Made by a program: the position numbers and the translations under genes. Of a DNA stretch of 64,000 nucleotides, positions 1 through 8,450 are shown piece after piece (position 1 is the stretch's first letter; the number at the start of each line of letters is the position of its first letter). This DNA comes from Microvirga solisilvae. Its GTDB lineage: Bacteria > Pseudomonadota > Alphaproteobacteria > Rhizobiales > Beijerinckiaceae. The stretch lies in assembly GCF_022808595.1 (NCBI RefSeq), contig NZ_JAKUCN010000002.1, forward strand, positions 434,001-498,000. Reading direction: 5' to 3'. The notes beneath the pieces were generated by a model. It was not told the DNA's origin, made no database searches, and worked only from the letters and a program-made list of their open reading frames with translations.

Positions 1-1
1 C

Positions 2-967
2 GTGGGCAAGACGATCACGGACGAGCTGGCCTTTTCCATGAGCGGCAAGAACGCCCATTTCGGCACCCCGGTGAATGGCGGCGCGCCGGGCCGCATTCCA
101 GGCGGCTCCTCCTCGGGTTCGGCAGCGGCCGTTTCCAACGGGCTCTGCGATTTTGCCCTTGGCACCGATACGGGTGGCTCGGTACGCGCGCCGGCCAGCC
201 ATTGCGGCCTCTTCGGTATCCGCCCCACCCATGGGCGCGTGAGCCTGGAGCTCTGCCACGATCTCGCACCCTCCTTCGACACCTGCGGCTACTTCACCCG
301 CGACGGCGATACATTCATGCGGGTGGGCGAGGTTCTGCTCGGGATCGACGATAATCCCGTCTCGCCCCAGCCGAAGCTCCTTCTGGCGAAGGATGCCTTC
401 GGCCTTTTAAGCCCGGATGTGCGGGAAACTCTTGCACCGGCGATCAAGGGGATCGAGGCGCTGCTCGGTGCCTATGAGAACGTGACGGCCGCGACCGAGG
501 GCTTTACGGCTCTCTACTGGACCATGCGCTACATCCAGAGCCGCGAGGCCTGGGGCGTCGATGGGCCGATGATCGAGCGCTATCATCCACCCCTGGGGCC
601 GGGCGTGGCGGATCGGTTCGAATTCTCGCGCGGCGTCACCGATGCCCAGGTGACCGAGGCGCAGGTGATTCGCAGCGCCTTCCGGGCGCGGTTCAACGCC
701 CTGCTGCCCCGGGACACGGTACTGATTCTTCCCACCATGCCCGATGTGGCGCCGCTGCTCTCCGAGAGCGACGAGGCGCTCAACGATTACCGCAACAACG
801 CATTGAACCTGCTCTGCCTGTCGGTGCTTTCCGGCCTGCCGCAGGTCTCGATTCCGCTCGCCTCACGCCTCGGTGCGCCTTTCGGGCTCTCCATCATGGG
901 ACCGGCAGGCTCTGATTTGAGCCTCGTGGCCTTGGCAAAGCGCATCGCGGCTGCAGCTAAGGCCTGA
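2..967 (+). CDS. Amidase signature family protein (5' end outside window)
   Basis: C-terminal part of an amidase signature (AS) enzyme, which hydrolyses amide bonds with a Ser-cisSer-Lys triad. The glycine/serine-rich block GGSSSGSAAAV carries the cis-serine and the following LGTDTGGSVRAP carries the nucleophilic serine. The catalytic lysine lies upstream, outside the window, so the frame is open at the 5' edge and the GTG at base 2 is not a real start. The substrate cannot be told: AS enzymes range from GatA to indoleacetamide, nicotinamide and allophanate hydrolases. The lactonase gene follows on the same strand after about 60 bases. Confidence 0.85.
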   Translation: MGKTITDELAFSMSGKNAHFGTPVNGGAPGRIPGGSSSGSAAAVSNGLCDFALGTDTGGSVRAPASHCGLFGIRPTHGRVSLELCHDLAPSFDTCGYFTRDGDTFMRVGEVLLGIDDNPVSPQPKLLLAKDAFGLLSPDVRETLAPAIKGIEALLGAYENVTAATEGFTALYWTMRYIQSREAWGVDGPMIERYHPPLGPGVADRFEFSRGVTDAQVTEAQVIRSAFRARFNALLPRDTVLILPTMPDVAPLLSESDEALNDYRNNALNLLCLSVLSGLPQVSIPLASRLGAPFGLSIMGPAGSDLSLVALAKRIAAAAKA

Positions 968-1028
968 GTGAACCGCTTTCGCCCTGTGCTCGTTAGCGGC
1001 AGGCGCTTCTCTTCCAAAAGGGGACATC

Positions 1029-1910
1029 ATGACCAATCCGACCGTTCACCCTCATATGCCGCATGTGGCGGTGGCGAGCGCCTGCATGCTCGGCGAAGGG
1101 CCCGTGTGGGACGAGCGCTCCAGCACCCTGTTCTGGGTCGACATCAAGAACCCGGCCGTGTGGCGCTATCATCCCGACACCAACGAGCATTCGCGCATTG
1201 CAGCGCCGGAGCGCATCGGCTTCATTGCGCTCACGCCCGATCCGGATGTGGTGGTGGCGGGCTTCAAATCGGGCCTTGGCCGCTTCAACCTGAAGACAGG
1301 TGCGGTGGAGCCTATCGTTGCGCCGGAGAAGGATTTGCCCGGCAACCGCATCAACGATGGTTACGTCGGTCCCGATGGCGCGATCTATTTCGGTACCATG
1401 CATGATGACGAGACGGACGAGAGCGGATCGTTCTGGCGCTGGGACGGCAAGGAGCTGAGCCAGTTCCATTCCGGTTTCATCGTCACCAACGGCCCCGCCT
1501 TCAGTCATGACGGGCAGGTGCTCTACGGCACCGATTCCGTGAACGGCACGATCTACGCTTTCGACGCGAATGACGGGCAGATCGGCGAGCACCGCCGCTT
1601 CGTTCAGTTCGAGAAGGGCTGGGGCCATCCCGACGGCATGGCGGTCGATGCGGAGGGTTATGTGTGGGTGTGTCATTGGGGCGGATCGCGCATCACGCGC
1701 TTCGCGCCCGACGGATCGGTGGAGCGCACCGTGCCGGTGCCGACCGCGCAGGTGACGAAATGCGCCTTCGGCGGACCGGACCTGACGACGCTCTACATCA
1801 CCACCGCCGCTATCGGCCATGATCCGCATGTGGATCCCATGGCGGGTCATCTCTTCAAGGTCGAGACCGGCGGCATCCGCGGACTCAAGACCAAAATCTT
1901 CGAAGGATGA
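1029..1910 (+). CDS. SMP-30/gluconolactonase/LRE family protein
   Basis: A 293-residue six-bladed beta-propeller of the SMP-30 (regucalcin) family. These metal-dependent lactonases open sugar lactones such as glucono-, arabino- or galactonolactone. The family metal-binding glutamate is in GEGPVWDER near residue 18. NDGYVGPDGAIYFGTM and HPDGMAVDAEGYVWVCHWGG hold the conserved Asn and Asp regions. The ATG is preceded by AAAAGGGG at good spacing. An aldose 1-epimerase gene follows after four bases, so the pair probably handles one oxidised sugar (sugar to lactone to acid). Which sugar is not visible. Confidence 0.9.
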   Translation: MTNPTVHPHMPHVAVASACMLGEGPVWDERSSTLFWVDIKNPAVWRYHPDTNEHSRIAAPERIGFIALTPDPDVVVAGFKSGLGRFNLKTGAVEPIVAPEKDLPGNRINDGYVGPDGAIYFGTMHDDETDESGSFWRWDGKELSQFHSGFIVTNGPAFSHDGQVLYGTDSVNGTIYAFDANDGQIGEHRRFVQFEKGWGHPDGMAVDAEGYVWVCHWGGSRITRFAPDGSVERTVPVPTAQVTKCAFGGPDLTTLYITTAAIGHDPHVDPMAGHLFKVETGGIRGLKTKIFEG

Positions 1911-1914
1911 TGCC

Positions 1915-2925
1915 ATGACGATTGAACGATTTGGTTCTGTCGGCGGAGAAGACGTCTTTCAGATCACGCTCACCGGGCCCGATGGCGTTACGATGCGCGT
2001 GCTCACCTGGGGCGCGGTGATGCGTGAGCTCATCGTTCCCACCAAGAGCGGGCCGCAGGGCGTGCTACTGGGGCTGAATTCCATCGAGGATTACGTTGCC
2101 CACTCGCCCTATTTCGGCGCCATCGTGGGACGGCACGCCAACCGCATCGGGCGAGCGCAGTTCACGCTGAACGGCGAGACCTACAAGCTCGATGCCAATG
2201 AGGGCGCAAACCAACTCCATGGCGGCTCCATGGGTTTCGGCACGAAGCTTTGGAGCATCGCCGATCATAGCCAAACAAGCGTCACCTTGAGCCTCGTTTC
2301 TGAAGACGGCGACATGGGCTATCCGGGACGGCTGATCGCCACCTGTACCTACACGCTTCTGTCCTCATCCACTTTGCGGATCGAACTCACAGCCACGACC
2401 GACAAGCCGACGCCGGTCAATCTCACCACGCATGGCTATTTCAATCTCGACGGCAGCGCGGACATTCTCTCCCATCGCCTGATGATCGCGGGAGATTACA
2501 TCACGCCGACGCATCCCGATCTGATTCCCTCCGGCGAGATCCTGCGCGTGGCGGATTCTGCCTACGACTTCACGAGCGCGAGGCCCATCGGCGCGGAACT
2601 GATCAACGACGACACACTCTACGATACGAATTACGTGCTGCGCGGCCCTTACGGGGTACTCCGTCAGGCGGCGTTTCTTCAATCGCCGAAGAACGGTATG
2701 AGCATGGAGCTATGGACGACGGAGCCCGGCGTTCAGTTCTATGCCGGGCACATGATCGACATCCCCGTCGCAGGTTTGAACGGTGCGAAATATGGGCGTC
2801 ATGCGGGGCTCTGCCTGGAGCCACAGCGGTTTCCGGATAGCCCCAATAATGCCCATTTTCCATCGTCAATACTCGAGCCGGGGCAGGTTTCAAGGCAAGT
2901 CAGCGAGTTGCGGTTCTCGAGCTAG
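1915..2925 (+). CDS. Aldose 1-epimerase (mutarotase) family protein
   Basis: A 336-residue GalM-type mutarotase that interconverts alpha and beta anomers of aldoses. The catalytic histidine is seen in THGYFNLDG and the catalytic glutamate in LCLEPQRFPDSPN near the C-terminus. The substrate-binding region GRHANRIGRAQFTLNG is also conserved. The frame is open from 1819 but the homologous part starts at the ATG at 1915 (MTIERFGSV), four bases after the lactonase stop, so the two are almost certainly co-transcribed. The stop is followed at once by an EcfG-type promoter for the next gene. Confidence 0.9.
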   Translation: MTIERFGSVGGEDVFQITLTGPDGVTMRVLTWGAVMRELIVPTKSGPQGVLLGLNSIEDYVAHSPYFGAIVGRHANRIGRAQFTLNGETYKLDANEGANQLHGGSMGFGTKLWSIADHSQTSVTLSLVSEDGDMGYPGRLIATCTYTLLSSSTLRIELTATTDKPTPVNLTTHGYFNLDGSADILSHRLMIAGDYITPTHPDLIPSGEILRVADSAYDFTSARPIGAELINDDTLYDTNYVLRGPYGVLRQAAFLQSPKNGMSMELWTTEPGVQFYAGHMIDIPVAGLNGAKYGRHAGLCLEPQRFPDSPNNAHFPSSILEPGQVSRQVSELRFSS

Positions 2926-2928
2926 ATG

Positions 2929-2953
2929 GGAACTTTGCCACAAGTTGGCCGTT
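2929..2953 (+). promoter_or_regulatory. EcfG (general stress sigma factor) type promoter
   Basis: GGAAC at 2929-2933, then exactly 16 bases, then CGTT at 2950-2953, followed by more T. This matches the GGAAC-N16/17-CGTT consensus of alphaproteobacterial EcfG/RpoE2/SigT promoters. It sits four bases after the epimerase stop and about 55 bases before the small gene that starts at 3008. The match is direct; its use by EcfG is inference. Confidence 0.6.
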
Positions 2954-3007
2954 TTTCCTGCAGGCGTTGCGTTCCGTAAAAACACGAAAGAGAAGGGAAT
3001 GCCCTCG

Positions 3008-3205
3008 ATGCCCGTGCTCGATGCGAAAGCCTTGGAAATCGATCCCAAGGGAACGGCTTTCCTCTTGAGCGTTCTGCGTCAGAGCTCTGCCGCGGCGAAG
3101 TCTCAGCCGAAGGAAGTATCTCCACCGATAAGGATGCCGCAGAAAGTGCGCATGCATTTTCGCATGACCCGGCGGATAAAGCAGGTTCTTCCCACTTTGG
3201 TATAG
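3008..3205 (+). CDS. Small hypothetical protein, probably stress-induced
   Basis: A 65-residue basic protein of unknown function. An ATG at 2999 is directly against the ribosome binding site AGAAGGGA (2991-2998), whereas the ATG at 3008 (MPVLDAKALEIDPKG) is about nine bases away, so 3008 is chosen. No signal peptide or membrane span is visible. The N-terminal half is acidic to neutral, the C-terminal half rich in Arg/Lys (RMPQKVRMHFRMTRRIKQ). An EcfG-type promoter lies upstream and a rho-independent terminator follows the stop, which together argue for a real monocistronic gene. I do not recognise the family. Confidence 0.55.
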   Translation: MPVLDAKALEIDPKGTAFLLSVLRQSSAAAKSQPKEVSPPIRMPQKVRMHFRMTRRIKQVLPTLV

Positions 3206-3232
3206 CAGGCGCTTTCGCGCCTGCCGTTTCTT
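3205..3232 (+). terminator. Rho-independent terminator
   Basis: Perfect 8-bp stem GCAGGCGC (3205-3212) and GCGCCTGC (3217-3224) around loop TTTC, followed by CGTTTCTT. It begins at the last base of the small gene's stop and ends just before the stop of the convergent peptidase gene. Confidence 0.65.
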
Positions 3233-3233
3233 A

Positions 3234-5294
3234 CTAGGCCGCCAGTCCACGCTTGGCCAAAAGCGCGTCTGCCGTCGGCAGTCGACCACGGAAGGCGGTA
3301 TAGGCCTCGGCCGGATCGCGCAGATTGCCCGCGGAATAGATGAAGCGCTTCAGCTTCTCCGCCATGTCCTTGTTGAAGGCATCGCCCGTTTCCTCGAAGG
3401 CCACGAAGGCATCGGCGTCCAGAACCTCCGACCAGAGATAGCTGTAATAACCCGAGGAATAGCCGTCGCCTGAGAACACGTGCAGGAAATGCGGCGTGCG
3501 GTGGCGCATGATGATCTCGCGTGGCATGCCGATCTTCTCCAGCGTTTCCTTCTCGAAGGCCGAAACGTCGAGACCCGTTACATCCTTGCGGCGATGCAGC
3601 TCCAGATCGACGAAGGCGGAGGCGAGATATTCCACCGTGGCAAAGCCCTGGTTGAAATTGCGCGCGGCCATCAGACGTTCGAGCAGCTCTTCCGGAATCG
3701 GCTCTCCGGTCCGGTAATGGGTGGCGTAGCGGCGCAGGATCTCGGGTTGCGACAGCCAGTGTTCGTAGAGCTGCGAGGGAAGCTCCACGAAGTCCGTCGA
3801 TACGGAGGTGCCCGCGAGCAGCGGATAGGTCACGTTCGAGAGAAGGCCGTGCAGGCCATGTCCGAATTCGTGGAAGAGTGTGCGCGCATCGTCGAAGCTC
3901 AAGAGCGACGGTTCGCCTGGGCTGCCCTTGGCAAAGTTCATCACATTCACGATGATCGGACGGATGTCGCCGGTGAGCTTTTCCTGCGAGCGGAAGGCAC
4001 TCATCCATGCGCCACTGCGCTTGGAGGATCGGGCGAAGTAATCGCCGATGAAGGTGCCGATGTGATTGCCGTTCGCGTCCAGCACTTCCCACGCGCGGAT
4101 GTCGGGATGATATTTCGGGAAATCCTTCAGCTCGTTGAAGCTCAGGCCGAAGAGGCGATGCGCGGTCTCGAAGGAAGCTTCGATGATGCGGTCGAGCTGG
4201 AAATACGGCTTGATGGTCGCCTCATCGAGATTGTGACGCGCCAAGCGCACCTGATCCGAATAGAAGCGCCAGTCCCACGGCTCGATGACGATGTTGTCGC
4301 CCTGCGATTGGGCCAGCGCCTGCAGATCATCGCGCTCCTCTTGCGCGCGGGCGCGGGCAGGCGCCCACACGTCGTTCAGGAGCTTCTGCACCGCATCCGG
4401 CGTCTTCGCCATGGTGTCGGAGAGCTTGAAATCGGCGAAGGTCTCGTAGCCCAGAAGCTTCGCGCGCTCGACGCGCAAGGCCGCCATTTCGGCGATGATC
4501 GCCTTGTTGTCGGTGTCGTTGTTGTTGTCGCCGCGCAGGGCCCAGCCCTTGAAGGCCTGCTCGCGCAGGTCGCGGCGCTTGGAGAATTGCAGGAAGGGCT
4601 CGATGCTGGAGCGAGACAGGGTGATGACGTATTTGCCCTTCAGCCCGCGCTCTTCCGCAGCCTGTGCCGCCGCTTCGCGCAAGAAGGAGGGAAGGCCTGC
4701 AAGGTCGTCTTCCGTCTCCAGCACGAGCTGATAGGACTTCTCGTCCGCAAGCACATTCTGCGAGAATTGCGTGCCGAGCGAGGCGAGACGCTCGGTGATG
4801 GCGGCGAGACGCTTCTTGCTCTCGCCCTGCAGCTTCGCGCCCGCGCGCACAAAAATGGTGTGGTAGCGGTCGAGCACGCGCGCCTGCTCGGCAGTGAGAC
4901 CGAGGCTTTCACGCTTGTCGTAGAGCACTGCGACGCGCTTGTAGAGCGCCTCGTTCATGAAGATGCTGTTGCGGTGCTTGGCGAGGATCGGCGCCATCTC
5001 GCGCTCCACCGCCTGGATCGCGTCGTTGGTGTGCGAGCCCGCAAGATTGAAGAACACGCCGCCCACGCGCTTGAGGCTCGCGCCGCTCTTCTCCATGGCC
5101 TCGATGGTGTTGGCGAAGCTCGGCTCCTCGCTGCTCTCCGCGATTGCAGCGATCTCGGCCTGCTGCTCTGCCAGCGCTGTATCGAAGGCCGGCTTGTAAT
5201 GGTCGGGCGTGATGCTCTCGAAGGGGGGAAGGCCGAAAGGCGTGTTCCAGGTGGCGAGAAGGGGATTGTTCGAGAGGTTCGCGCTCGAGGCCAT
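3234..5294 (-). CDS. dcp: M3 family metallopeptidase (peptidyl-dipeptidase Dcp-like)
   Basis: A 686-residue zinc oligopeptidase of the M3/thimet family, close to the length of E. coli Dcp (681). The zinc motif HEXXH is in LFHEFGHGLHGLLSN, and the third-ligand helix lies in the following VELPSQLYEHWLSQPEIL. The sequence around FVELPSQLYEHW, ending in RNFNQGFATVEYLASAFVDLELH, looks more like Dcp than OpdA (OpdA normally has HHMLT after the zinc motif). No signal peptide is seen, so it should be cytoplasmic and degrade short peptides. It is a single gene with convergent neighbours. Confidence 0.88.
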   Translation of the reverse strand: MASSANLSNNPLLATWNTPFGLPPFESITPDHYKPAFDTALAEQQAEIAAIAESSEEPSFANTIEAMEKSGASLKRVGGVFFNLAGSHTNDAIQAVEREMAPILAKHRNSIFMNEALYKRVAVLYDKRESLGLTAEQARVLDRYHTIFVRAGAKLQGESKKRLAAITERLASLGTQFSQNVLADEKSYQLVLETEDDLAGLPSFLREAAAQAAEERGLKGKYVITLSRSSIEPFLQFSKRRDLREQAFKGWALRGDNNNDTDNKAIIAEMAALRVERAKLLGYETFADFKLSDTMAKTPDAVQKLLNDVWAPARARAQEERDDLQALAQSQGDNIVIEPWDWRFYSDQVRLARHNLDEATIKPYFQLDRIIEASFETAHRLFGLSFNELKDFPKYHPDIRAWEVLDANGNHIGTFIGDYFARSSKRSGAWMSAFRSQEKLTGDIRPIIVNVMNFAKGSPGEPSLLSFDDARTLFHEFGHGLHGLLSNVTYPLLAGTSVSTDFVELPSQLYEHWLSQPEILRRYATHYRTGEPIPEELLERLMAARNFNQGFATVEYLASAFVDLELHRRKDVTGLDVSAFEKETLEKIGMPREIIMRHRTPHFLHVFSGDGYSSGYYSYLWSEVLDADAFVAFEETGDAFNKDMAEKLKRFIYSAGNLRDPAEAYTAFRGRLPTADALLAKRGLAA

Positions 5295-5340
5295 GCCATC
5301 ATGCTCCGTGAATTGATGCGTGATCCCTGTTGTAGCCGCC

Positions 5341-6120
5341 TCAACCGCCCATCGGAAGAGGCGCGGCGTCGTTCCCCACCAGGTGCCGGCGCAGGAAGGC
5401 GAGCGCCCGCTGCGTGGCGTCCTTCTCGGCGGCGCCCCTGAAGCCGTGACCCTGGCCAGGATAGACCTTTACCTCGTGCGGCACGTTCTGCTGGCGTAGA
5501 AGGGCTTCCACCGCATAGGCGTTCGCAACCGGCACGATGTGATCGGCCGAGCCATGCAGAACAAGGGTCGGCGGCAGACGCGAGGTGGTTGCGATCGCTC
5601 CTTCAGGCAGGGGGCCGAAATAGGTCACGAGGGTCTTCACGCGCTTATCCGTCGAGGACACCGCAAGTCCAAGCGCGGCGCCCAAGGAAATGCCGACGAT
5701 GCCGATGCGGCCCGCATCCACGCCCGGATACGTTGCCGCGAAGCCGAGGGCATCCTGCACCGTGTTCATCCAGGGCATGAAATTCTGGAACAGGGTGGCG
5801 AAGGAGGCCCGCCTCTCGCCCGTGCGGTCGAGATAATGGACCAGGTGAACCTGATAGCCGGCAGCGGCTACGCTGCGCGCGCCCTCACGATACTGCGTGT
5901 TGTATCCCAGTCCGTCCGCGCCATGCAGCATGAGCACCGCCGGACGCGGCCCGGAGCCTGGGGTTTGAAAGGTTTCGACGGCAATGGTCTTGCCGCCGCT
6001 GGTGAAGCTGTTGCGCTTTTCCTGAAGCGGCATCGTCGAGGGTCTATCCTGTTGGGCATGAAGGGAGGTCGAGGCGGCAAGGGCGCCACCGACCAGAAGG
6101 CTGCGTCTCGTGAGCGACAT
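5341..6120 (-). CDS. Alpha/beta hydrolase, dienelactone hydrolase family, Tat-exported
   Basis: A 259-residue protein starting at MSLTRRSLLVGGALAAS, a twin-arginine (Tat) type signal ending near HAQQ. The longer open frame to 6321 is discarded because the signal peptide fixes the start at 6120. The alpha/beta hydrolase core has the nucleophile elbow GISLGAA (serine, where classic dienelactone hydrolases have cysteine), an Asp in GSADHIVP and a His in GQGHGF. It is thus probably a periplasmic esterase/hydrolase of unknown substrate. The divergent permease gene starts 185 bases away. Confidence 0.8.
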   Translation of the reverse strand: MSLTRRSLLVGGALAASTSLHAQQDRPSTMPLQEKRNSFTSGGKTIAVETFQTPGSGPRPAVLMLHGADGLGYNTQYREGARSVAAAGYQVHLVHYLDRTGERRASFATLFQNFMPWMNTVQDALGFAATYPGVDAGRIGIVGISLGAALGLAVSSTDKRVKTLVTYFGPLPEGAIATTSRLPPTLVLHGSADHIVPVANAYAVEALLRQQNVPHEVKVYPGQGHGFRGAAEKDATQRALAFLRRHLVGNDAAPLPMGG

Positions 6121-6304
6121 GGAATGAAATTCGCGGGAATGAAGCCGTTGATGTCTCTTGAGATGGGTTCGGCTCCCGCCCGGTCCCAGATGGCAAAACG
6201 TCTCAATATCCCCTTTCACCAACGGCCAAGGATCGTTTTGCGGGTTCCATACGTTGTTCAGAGCTGCGGGATTTTCCCCAGTGCAGCCCGAGACCCTGGA
6301 AACG

Positions 6305-8329
6305 ATGTCCTCTTCGCTCAAACCCGTGCCGCCCCCGGAAACGGAGGTTCAGCCTCCCGGCGTCCCAGGCCTGTCCGGCCTGCTCACCCTGGCGGTGGGC
6401 GTGGTCGTGCTGGCGGCGCTTTATGTGGGCAAGGAGGTCTTCCTGCCCGTCGTTCTCGCCATTCTCCTGGCCTTCGTGCTCGCCCCCTTCGTGGATGTGA
6501 TGCGCAGATGGCATCTGGGACGGGTGCCGTCGGTCATCGTCGCCGTTCTGGTGACCCTTGGCATCATCGTCTCTCTCGGCAGCCTCATCGGCTTCCAGCT
6601 GGCTGGGCTGGCCTCCGATGTTCCTCGCTACCAGACCACCATCGAGCGGAAGGTCGGCTCCCTGCGCGAGGGCACGCTGGGCAGGTTTCCCGCCATGCTC
6701 AAGGATTTCGGCCGCCACTTCGACAGGGCCGTGAGCGATAAGCCGCCCGAGGGTACAAACCCGCCTGCCCCCGCCACCCAGGCGGAGCCCGCGCCGGCCG
6801 AGGCGCAGCCTCTGCCCGTCGAGGTGCACCAGCCCGACCCGACGCCGGCTGAAGTTGCGCGCAATGTCCTGCTGCCACTGCTCGCGCCGCTGGCGACCAT
6901 GGGCATCGTGTTCGTGGTGCTTGTCTTCATTCTCATGCAGCGGGAGGATCTGCGCGACCGCATGATCCGCCTGTTCGGGTCGAGCGACCTGCACCGCACC
7001 ACGGTGGCCATGGACGATGCGGCGCGGCGCTTGAGCCGCTATTTCCTCACGCAGCTCGCCTTGAACGCGAGCTTTGGCGTGGTAGCAGGCTTGGGCCTAT
7101 GGGCCATCGGAGTGCCGAGCCCCGCTTTGTGGGGAGTCTTCGCCGCGCTCATGCGCTTCGTGCCCTATATCGGTTCCTTCGTGGCTGCGGCGCCTCCGAT
7201 CCTGCTCGCCGCCGCCGTCGATCCGGGCTGGTCCATGGCGCTGATGACGCTCGCGCTGTTCCTCATCGGCGAGCCTCTGATGGGCCATGTGGTCGAGCCG
7301 GTGGTCTATGGACAGAGCACTGGCCTCTCGCCGTTCGCTGTCGTGATCTCCGCGATCTTCTGGACATGGATCTGGGGCCCCGTGGGTCTCCTCATCGCAA
7401 CGCCACTCACTCTCTGTCTCGTGGTGCTGGGGCGGCACGTGGAGCGGCTCGAATTTCTCGATGTGCTGCTCGGAGACAGACCGGCATTGACGCCTGCAGA
7501 GAACCTCTACCAGCGCATGCTCGCTGGCGATCCCGACGAGGCGCTGGAATCGGCGGAGCTTTTGCTGAAGGAGCGCTCGCTCACCTCGTATTACGACGAG
7601 GTCGCGCTCAGAGGATTGCAGCTTGCGGCCAACGATGCCACGCGCGGCGTGCTCACTCATCGCCAACTCGATCAGGTGCGCAATGTGATCCACGCGCTCG
7701 TGCAGGATCTCGGCAGCCATGACGATGTGGAGCCCAAGCCGCACGCGACCAAGGACGAGCCTGTAGCCTCGCCGCAAAGCGAGAAGCCATCCATCAAGGA
7801 ACCTGCCGTCAAAAGCGAGATGCCCCACGAAGATAAGATCTCCGAGGAGTGGAAAGCGGAAGGCGCGGTCATGTGCATCGCGGGTCGTGGCCCGCTGGAC
7901 GAGGCAGCCTCTGAGATGCTGGCGCAGCTCCTGAACAAGCACGGGCTGGGAAGCCGTCTCGTGCCGCACGAGGCGGTATCACGCTCGACGATCTACAATC
8001 TCGATATGACCGGCGTGCAGATGATCTGCATCAGCTATCTCGAGATCAGCGGCACGCCCGCGCATCTGCGCTATCTGCTGCGCCGCTTGAGAAAGCAGGC
8101 TCCGAAGGCTCCGATTCTTGTCGGCTTGTGGCCTGCGGAGGATGCTGTTTTGAAAAGCGAGGCGATGCGCGCGACCCTGGGTGCTGATTACTACGTCTCG
8201 TCGATGCGCGATGGCGTGGTGCGTTGCCTGAAGGTGGCAACAGGCGAAGAGGAGTTGCCGCGGACCGTGACCACCGGCAAGGCCGCGAATGAAGCAGAGG
8301 CAGGAAAGCGCTTGCCGTTGCCGGCTTGA
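6305..8329 (+). CDS. AI-2E family transporter (PerM-like) with C-terminal extension
   Basis: A 674-residue membrane protein. Residues about 15 to 345 are the AI-2E/PerM permease fold: two early helices, an amphipathic loop rich in Pro/Ala/Glu (about 140-175), then a block of helices with the signature PALWGVFAALMRFVPYIGSF and GHVVEPVVYGQSTGLSPFAV. Family members usually end there at about 350 residues. This one has 320 more: a helical part with NLYQRMLAGDPDEALESAELLL, a charged linker, and from about residue 513 a Rossmann-like alpha/beta domain that resembles a cobalamin-binding fold. The ATG at 6305 (MSSSLKPVPPP) is chosen because upstream residues look non-coding. Substrate unknown. Confidence 0.85.
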   Translation: MSSSLKPVPPPETEVQPPGVPGLSGLLTLAVGVVVLAALYVGKEVFLPVVLAILLAFVLAPFVDVMRRWHLGRVPSVIVAVLVTLGIIVSLGSLIGFQLAGLASDVPRYQTTIERKVGSLREGTLGRFPAMLKDFGRHFDRAVSDKPPEGTNPPAPATQAEPAPAEAQPLPVEVHQPDPTPAEVARNVLLPLLAPLATMGIVFVVLVFILMQREDLRDRMIRLFGSSDLHRTTVAMDDAARRLSRYFLTQLALNASFGVVAGLGLWAIGVPSPALWGVFAALMRFVPYIGSFVAAAPPILLAAAVDPGWSMALMTLALFLIGEPLMGHVVEPVVYGQSTGLSPFAVVISAIFWTWIWGPVGLLIATPLTLCLVVLGRHVERLEFLDVLLGDRPALTPAENLYQRMLAGDPDEALESAELLLKERSLTSYYDEVALRGLQLAANDATRGVLTHRQLDQVRNVIHALVQDLGSHDDVEPKPHATKDEPVASPQSEKPSIKEPAVKSEMPHEDKISEEWKAEGAVMCIAGRGPLDEAASEMLAQLLNKHGLGSRLVPHEAVSRSTIYNLDMTGVQMICISYLEISGTPAHLRYLLRRLRKQAPKAPILVGLWPAEDAVLKSEAMRATLGADYYVSSMRDGVVRCLKVATGEEELPRTVTTGKAANEAEAGKRLPLPA

Positions 8330-8337
8330 TCTTAAGC

Positions 8338-8436
8338 GTCATCCCGGACGGCGTGAGCCGATCCGGGATCGTTGTCAGAATAAGGCGCCATTCTCGTCTT
8401 GCGATCCCGGGTTCTGCTGCGCAGCCCCGGGATGAC
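8338..8436. repeat. Nested palindromic intergenic repeat
   Basis: Outer arms GTCATCCCGG (8338-8347) and CCGGGATGAC (8427-8436) are perfect inverted repeats. Inside lie ATCCGGGATC (8361-8370), which pairs with the left arm, and GATCCCGGG (8403-8411), which pairs with the right arm. The whole can fold as a two-hairpin cloverleaf. GTCATCCCGG elements of this kind are common between genes in Hyphomicrobiales. It sits between convergent gene ends and may also act as a terminator. Confidence 0.7.
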
Positions 8437-8450
8437 TGCTTGAAAGGCTT

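Noticed and set aside
3480..5441. 653-codon plus-strand open frame opposite the M3 peptidase gene
   Set aside because: It is the antisense shadow of the peptidase, which has the zinc motif and family length; the antisense product is a low-complexity run of Arg, Ala, Val and Glu.
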